Assembly (NCBI GenBank): GCA_002387735.1 | Contig: DGKJ01000011.1 | Coordinates: forward strand, 14,718-23,924 | Source: Bacteriovoracaceae bacterium UBA4573 | GTDB lineage: Bacteria; Bdellovibrionota; UBA1018; UBA923 | DNA: 9,207 bases | Direction: 5' to 3' | Shown here: piece by piece, positions 7,501 to 9,207 of the stretch | How positions within the stretch are numbered: position 1 is the first letter of the stretch | Layout: each line of letters begins with the position of its first letter | The notes under the pieces: model-generated | What the model was told of the DNA's origin: nothing | Databases searched by the model: none | Seen by the model: only the letters and a program-made list of their open reading frames with translations | Program-made: the position numbers and the translations under genes

Positions 7501-8685
7501 GTTCTCCAACTTAGCTACTACAGAGATTTTCTCGAGATCCGCCCTAGAGTCGTAGTCAATTCGACTAAATTTTACGCCACCCTCATCGAATTCCACTTCT
7601 GCACCAGTCATCGCGAGAACCGGTCGCCGCCACTCACCGGCTACTGACACCTTTCGTGCGCTCCAACCGTCATAAAATGGATTTGCGATGCTAAGTGTAA
7701 ATTTTGATTCGATACTGGGAATCAACTTTAATAAATCTGATTTAGCATTTCCTTCGAGTGTCAGCATTCCATCAGCACGGGTATTCTTGGGTAGCTTTAC
7801 AAAAAACCCCAACATTTTCGGCGACAATAATTTAGGAATTGGTCCCTTAATTATATAGTTGATGTCAGACATTAGCTGAGTTGGATTTAAAATATTTCCT
7901 ACGATGGCGCCGTTTGCATGAAGATTCATGTCTTGCTCTTGCATGCTCAGCATTCGTACATTGGCTCCTCTAGAAGACAATTCTATGCTGGATTGAAACT
8001 GTGCTAAAGTTTGATCGAAATCGCCAATCTTCAATGAAGCATTTTGAAAATCTATTCCGATATCATACGCAGGAAATCCGTCGATCGTATTTTGACCAAC
8101 AGTGAGTTCCTTTGCTAAAGCCTGTACTGATACTGGTATAAAATTTCCACCGCGATGAAGTCGAATATCGACCTTGGAATCTTGAATACTTACGCTGCGA
8201 AATTTAAATCGAAAAAGATGATCCCAGGAGATCGATATCGACGGCACCTTAATGCCCATCACGGAACCGGCCTGCTGTTCCTTTAATCTTTTTTCGTAAT
8301 TCGAGAAAAACTTTTCATCTAGATCTAAAGTCAAATTAGCGCCAACGATAGCAAAGGCGTTTACGTTAACTTCGCCAGTTAAAAGTTGAAAAAATTGAAA
8401 CGTAAGGTCCAGTGCTTCGGCTTCTATTTTTGTCCCGCCCGGAAGACCCGCGAAATTCTTTTCTTTTAGCTCAAGGGCGGGTTTGTGAATAACTATTCCG
8501 GGTGGTAACAACTTTACCCCTAAGTCGCGAAATTCACCTTCTACACCGAGATCTAAAGGCAGCTGGCGCTGCGCTATGCTTTTTAATATTCGAGCGAACA
8601 TCTCACTCTGAATGAACGAGAGAATCGTCATCACGAAGAGAAAGACGGAGCTGAAAAATAAAAAGAGGATTCGTCTCTTTTTCAT
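4570..8685 (-). CDS. tamB: Translocation and assembly module protein TamB (DUF490 / AsmA-like)
   Basis: TamB-family proteins are anchored in the inner membrane and span the periplasm as a long hydrophobic beta-groove. In E. coli TamB works with the Omp85 protein TamA in outer-membrane protein assembly, and AsmA-like relatives are implicated in phospholipid transport. The 1371-residue product (E. coli TamB: 1259) starts with a basic MKKRR followed by a hydrophobic segment (about 6-25). A very long run of short alternating beta-type segments with recurrent Gly/Asp turns (LTLEGNAK, ATGKVDGSG, EANGTVDLG, NIDGRV, AQGTALVH) follows. The C-terminal domain, from about residue 1147, has GTVDVLSGKLLF, NPTVIDPEFDFSG, the signature SQPPLSQNDIVNLLTLG (1212-1228) and a final ADLKFKMRFK strand. 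Its start overlaps the stop of the upstream TPR gene (ATGA), with no clear Shine-Dalgarno, suggesting translational coupling. The Omp85 gene follows directly. The gene order is the reverse of E. coli tamA-tamB. Confidence 0.93.
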   Translation of the reverse strand: MKKRRILFLFFSSVFLFVMTILSFIQSEMFARILKSIAQRQLPLDLGVEGEFRDLGVKLLPPGIVIHKPALELKEKNFAGLPGGTKIEAEALDLTFQFFQLLTGEVNVNAFAIVGANLTLDLDEKFFSNYEKRLKEQQAGSVMGIKVPSISISWDHLFRFKFRSVSIQDSKVDIRLHRGGNFIPVSVQALAKELTVGQNTIDGFPAYDIGIDFQNASLKIGDFDQTLAQFQSSIELSSRGANVRMLSMQEQDMNLHANGAIVGNILNPTQLMSDINYIIKGPIPKLLSPKMLGFFVKLPKNTRADGMLTLEGNAKSDLLKLIPSIESKFTLSIANPFYDGWSARKVSVAGEWRRPVLAMTGAEVEFDEGGVKFSRIDYDSRADLEKISVVAKLENADFRKLLGPAVNNVFQIHMFLSGQLTSEIDLRNKIKVVGSTTLDITNFSFDNQKPNIVKPFKQLLSIPKMGLKAGFALDEHGARFSDTELKIDQTKLTATGKVDGSGMFDIDIRGPIKLEEIGKLSAFEIGGEGNLHWTIKGKKPHVLFSFDAQAKNTRYLNMNLGTVAGKIIYDDGSEILTISKLKSQIHRSEFEANGTVDLGKSDVIDVDILVPGATIPDLSFIFERFIRASVPWFPWDLNGRMDGRIKVSGLTDTEKLSVMGDMNLSGIEYRGEIFRGGRVYGGFRRGSYVAENIDIHKRYGRILGDIVFGSDDILKMKLRTENASTLDVDRLAALGIPYSAPLSIKIDVGGKWGALNGVVESQIGSGVIKGYPIGASRFRLDLGGARWKGNLAVFDTQFENTFDLGWTPGSESHVEFRANSFRFHPLLIGLNTGLASDSALYGNLGGSAKFSFKTGQVSRLTGDFALDSFVLRRTGYELALGAPVRFSLRNGNYDFTGAEIRSTALGGTQKLNIDGRVREGIINYKLDGGLHLRLLEFVTSEIAGGEGAAAIQARLSGAADAPNLDANLAVKKGYLRLSAVEQPFEEIEAALTVKDNRLAIQQITSRFAGGVVRAQGTALVHLTSVPEFEMSAEIENARVKVYPVTFARSTGKLHLKGSSLPYAVTGNIKVAEAMIRENFNLSEGSRILRSSKFMPSTTSGNREYSLFDLNINVVADRGILVKNELFDAELRGNLRVINSVKTPRLLGTVDVLSGKLLFKDSYFAIDNGNLRFTNPTVIDPEFDFSGFTEQKGYKVHLIAGGRVSDYKFNLTSQPPLSQNDIVNLLTLGVTSSEYQSLSRENRDAYSRDEVYGLLFNQSSINRGIKEKFGLNVRLDQAQVTTPDNVFRAKSADASENLAPKVVLQKQVTKRLSASVGTTVGVGDSQERSANLEYDIHRNWSVLGTYEDQRGAQLKQSRTSLGADLKFKMRFK
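6913..6938 (-). repeat. Perfect 11-bp inverted repeat (hairpin) inside tamB
   Basis: CTCAAATTCAC (6913-6923) and GTGAATTTGAG (6928-6938) are exact reverse complements separated by a four-base loop, so the tamB mRNA could form a stable stem-loop. It lies wholly in coding sequence, covering most of residues 583-591 (SQIHRSEFE). There is no T-run after it, so it does not look like a terminator. Its function, if any, is unknown. Confidence 0.6.
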
Positions 8686-9207
8686 TTGAGTTCGTTTAAT
8701 TTCTCGGCGACGTCTCGGTACCGCGGGTTTAGTGTGTAGGCGCGTCGGTAAAACTCTTTCGCCTTACGAATATCCCCTAGTTTTTCAAAGGCCAATGCCA
8801 TTAGGTACATAAAATCGGTTTTATCGTCTTCAGGCATGGTTAAATCCCGCACCAAGGGTTCTAACCGAATCGTAGCTTCAATAGCGCGCCCTCCAAAAAT
8901 CAGAGCCAGGCACATGAGATAGGTACCCTCTAATTTCTGATCTTCATACCTGACGACAGTTTCAAATACAGCTACGGCGACTTCAAAAAGCCCCATTTCG
9001 AGATGAGCGATTCCTAAGTCGATTCTATTTCTAACCGGAAGACGAATCACTTCGGCTACCACACGATTGCAGTACTTTTCGTAGGCGACCGGAGTGGCAA
9101 ATAATGTAGGAACCGGTTTGACACCGCCGCTAATATTTAAGCGCAGATCGCGTTCCAATCGTTCGAGCACTTCATCTGAGCTTTCAACTTTTTGTTCGGA
9201 TTTTTCG
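8682..9207 (-). CDS. TPR-repeat protein of unknown function (5' end beyond window edge)
   Basis: The reading frame stays open to the right edge, so this is the C-terminal part of a longer protein. A GTG at 9168-9170 could serve as a start but lacks a convincing ribosome binding site, and the codons upstream remain in frame (EKSEQKVESSDE), which looks like a charged linker. Counting from that GTG, residues about 49-76 (RIDLGIAHLEMGLFEVAVAVFETVV) and 118-150 (MYLMALAFEKLGDIRKAKEFYRRAYTLNP) fit the tetratricopeptide repeat pattern, and a degenerate repeat probably lies between them. TPR domains mediate protein-protein contacts. No catalytic motif is visible, and no signal peptide can be judged because the N-terminus is missing. 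The stop overlaps the tamB start by four bases, so the two genes are co-transcribed and probably translationally coupled. A role with TamB is inference from this alone. Confidence 0.8.
   Translation of the reverse strand, partial: EKSEQKVESSDEVLERLERDLRLNISGGVKPVPTLFATPVAYEKYCNRVVAEVIRLPVRNRIDLGIAHLEMGLFEVAVAVFETVVRYEDQKLEGTYLMCLALIFGGRAIEATIRLEPLVRDLTMPEDDKTDFMYLMALAFEKLGDIRKAKEFYRRAYTLNPRYRDVAEKLNELK

Noticed and set aside
9168..9170. GTG as the true start of the TPR gene
   Set aside because: The frame remains open through the window edge, no convincing Shine-Dalgarno precedes the GTG, and the upstream codons look like a normal charged linker, so the gene more likely begins outside the window.
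1956..9207. A new defence, secretion or mobile system in the large minus-strand operon
   Set aside because: The two large proteins are recognisable as TamB and Omp85 envelope-biogenesis components. There are no nucleases, integrases, toxins, terminal repeats or CRISPR-like repeats.

Overview
The window is ordinary chromosomal DNA from a Gram-negative bacterium. The main evidence is a signal-peptide-bearing Omp85 outer-membrane barrel protein encoded directly after a TamB-type inter-membrane protein. The long POTRA arm, with about six units, and the tamB-omp85 gene order hint at a Bdellovibrio-like or other former deltaproteobacterial lineage. That placement is inference only and of low confidence. 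Coding density is very high. I see no mobile element, CRISPR array, tRNA, rRNA or clear sign of horizontal transfer.

Layout from left to right. (1) 1-840, minus strand: the ribosomal protein operon rplM-rpsI (L13, then S9), with S9 cut by the left window edge about ten residues before its usual end. (2) 841-940: a 100-bp divergent promoter region. (3) 941-1951, plus strand: an agmatinase/ureohydrolase of the SpeB type with all metal ligands visible and a lysine-rich N-terminal extension. (4) 1956-9207, minus strand: a tightly packed operon transcribed from the right in the order TPR protein (cut by the right edge) -> tamB -> Omp85 protein. The TPR and tamB genes overlap by 4 nt (ATGA). tamB and omp85 are separated by 13 nt, which hold a good Shine-Dalgarno sequence. 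The agmatinase gene and the Omp85 gene converge with only 4 bp between their stop codons.

How they work together. The Omp85 protein and TamB together look like a translocation and assembly module: a periplasm-spanning beta-groove protein anchored in the inner membrane (TamB), paired with a POTRA/beta-barrel protein in the outer membrane, serving outer-membrane protein insertion and/or lipid transport. The Omp85 partner is not a typical three-POTRA TamA. It has a BamA-sized or longer POTRA arm. The upstream TPR protein is translationally coupled to tamB, so it may belong to the same process, but its function is unknown. The agmatinase (putrescine from agmatine, or hydrolysis of a related guanidino compound) and the ribosomal genes are unrelated housekeeping neighbours.

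The points most worth a second look are the six-POTRA Omp85/TamB pairing, an alanine-codon repeat replacing a normally conserved loop of S9, a perfect 11-bp-stem hairpin inside tamB, and a promoter that would make the L13 mRNA almost leaderless. I did not find a convincing wholly new system here.
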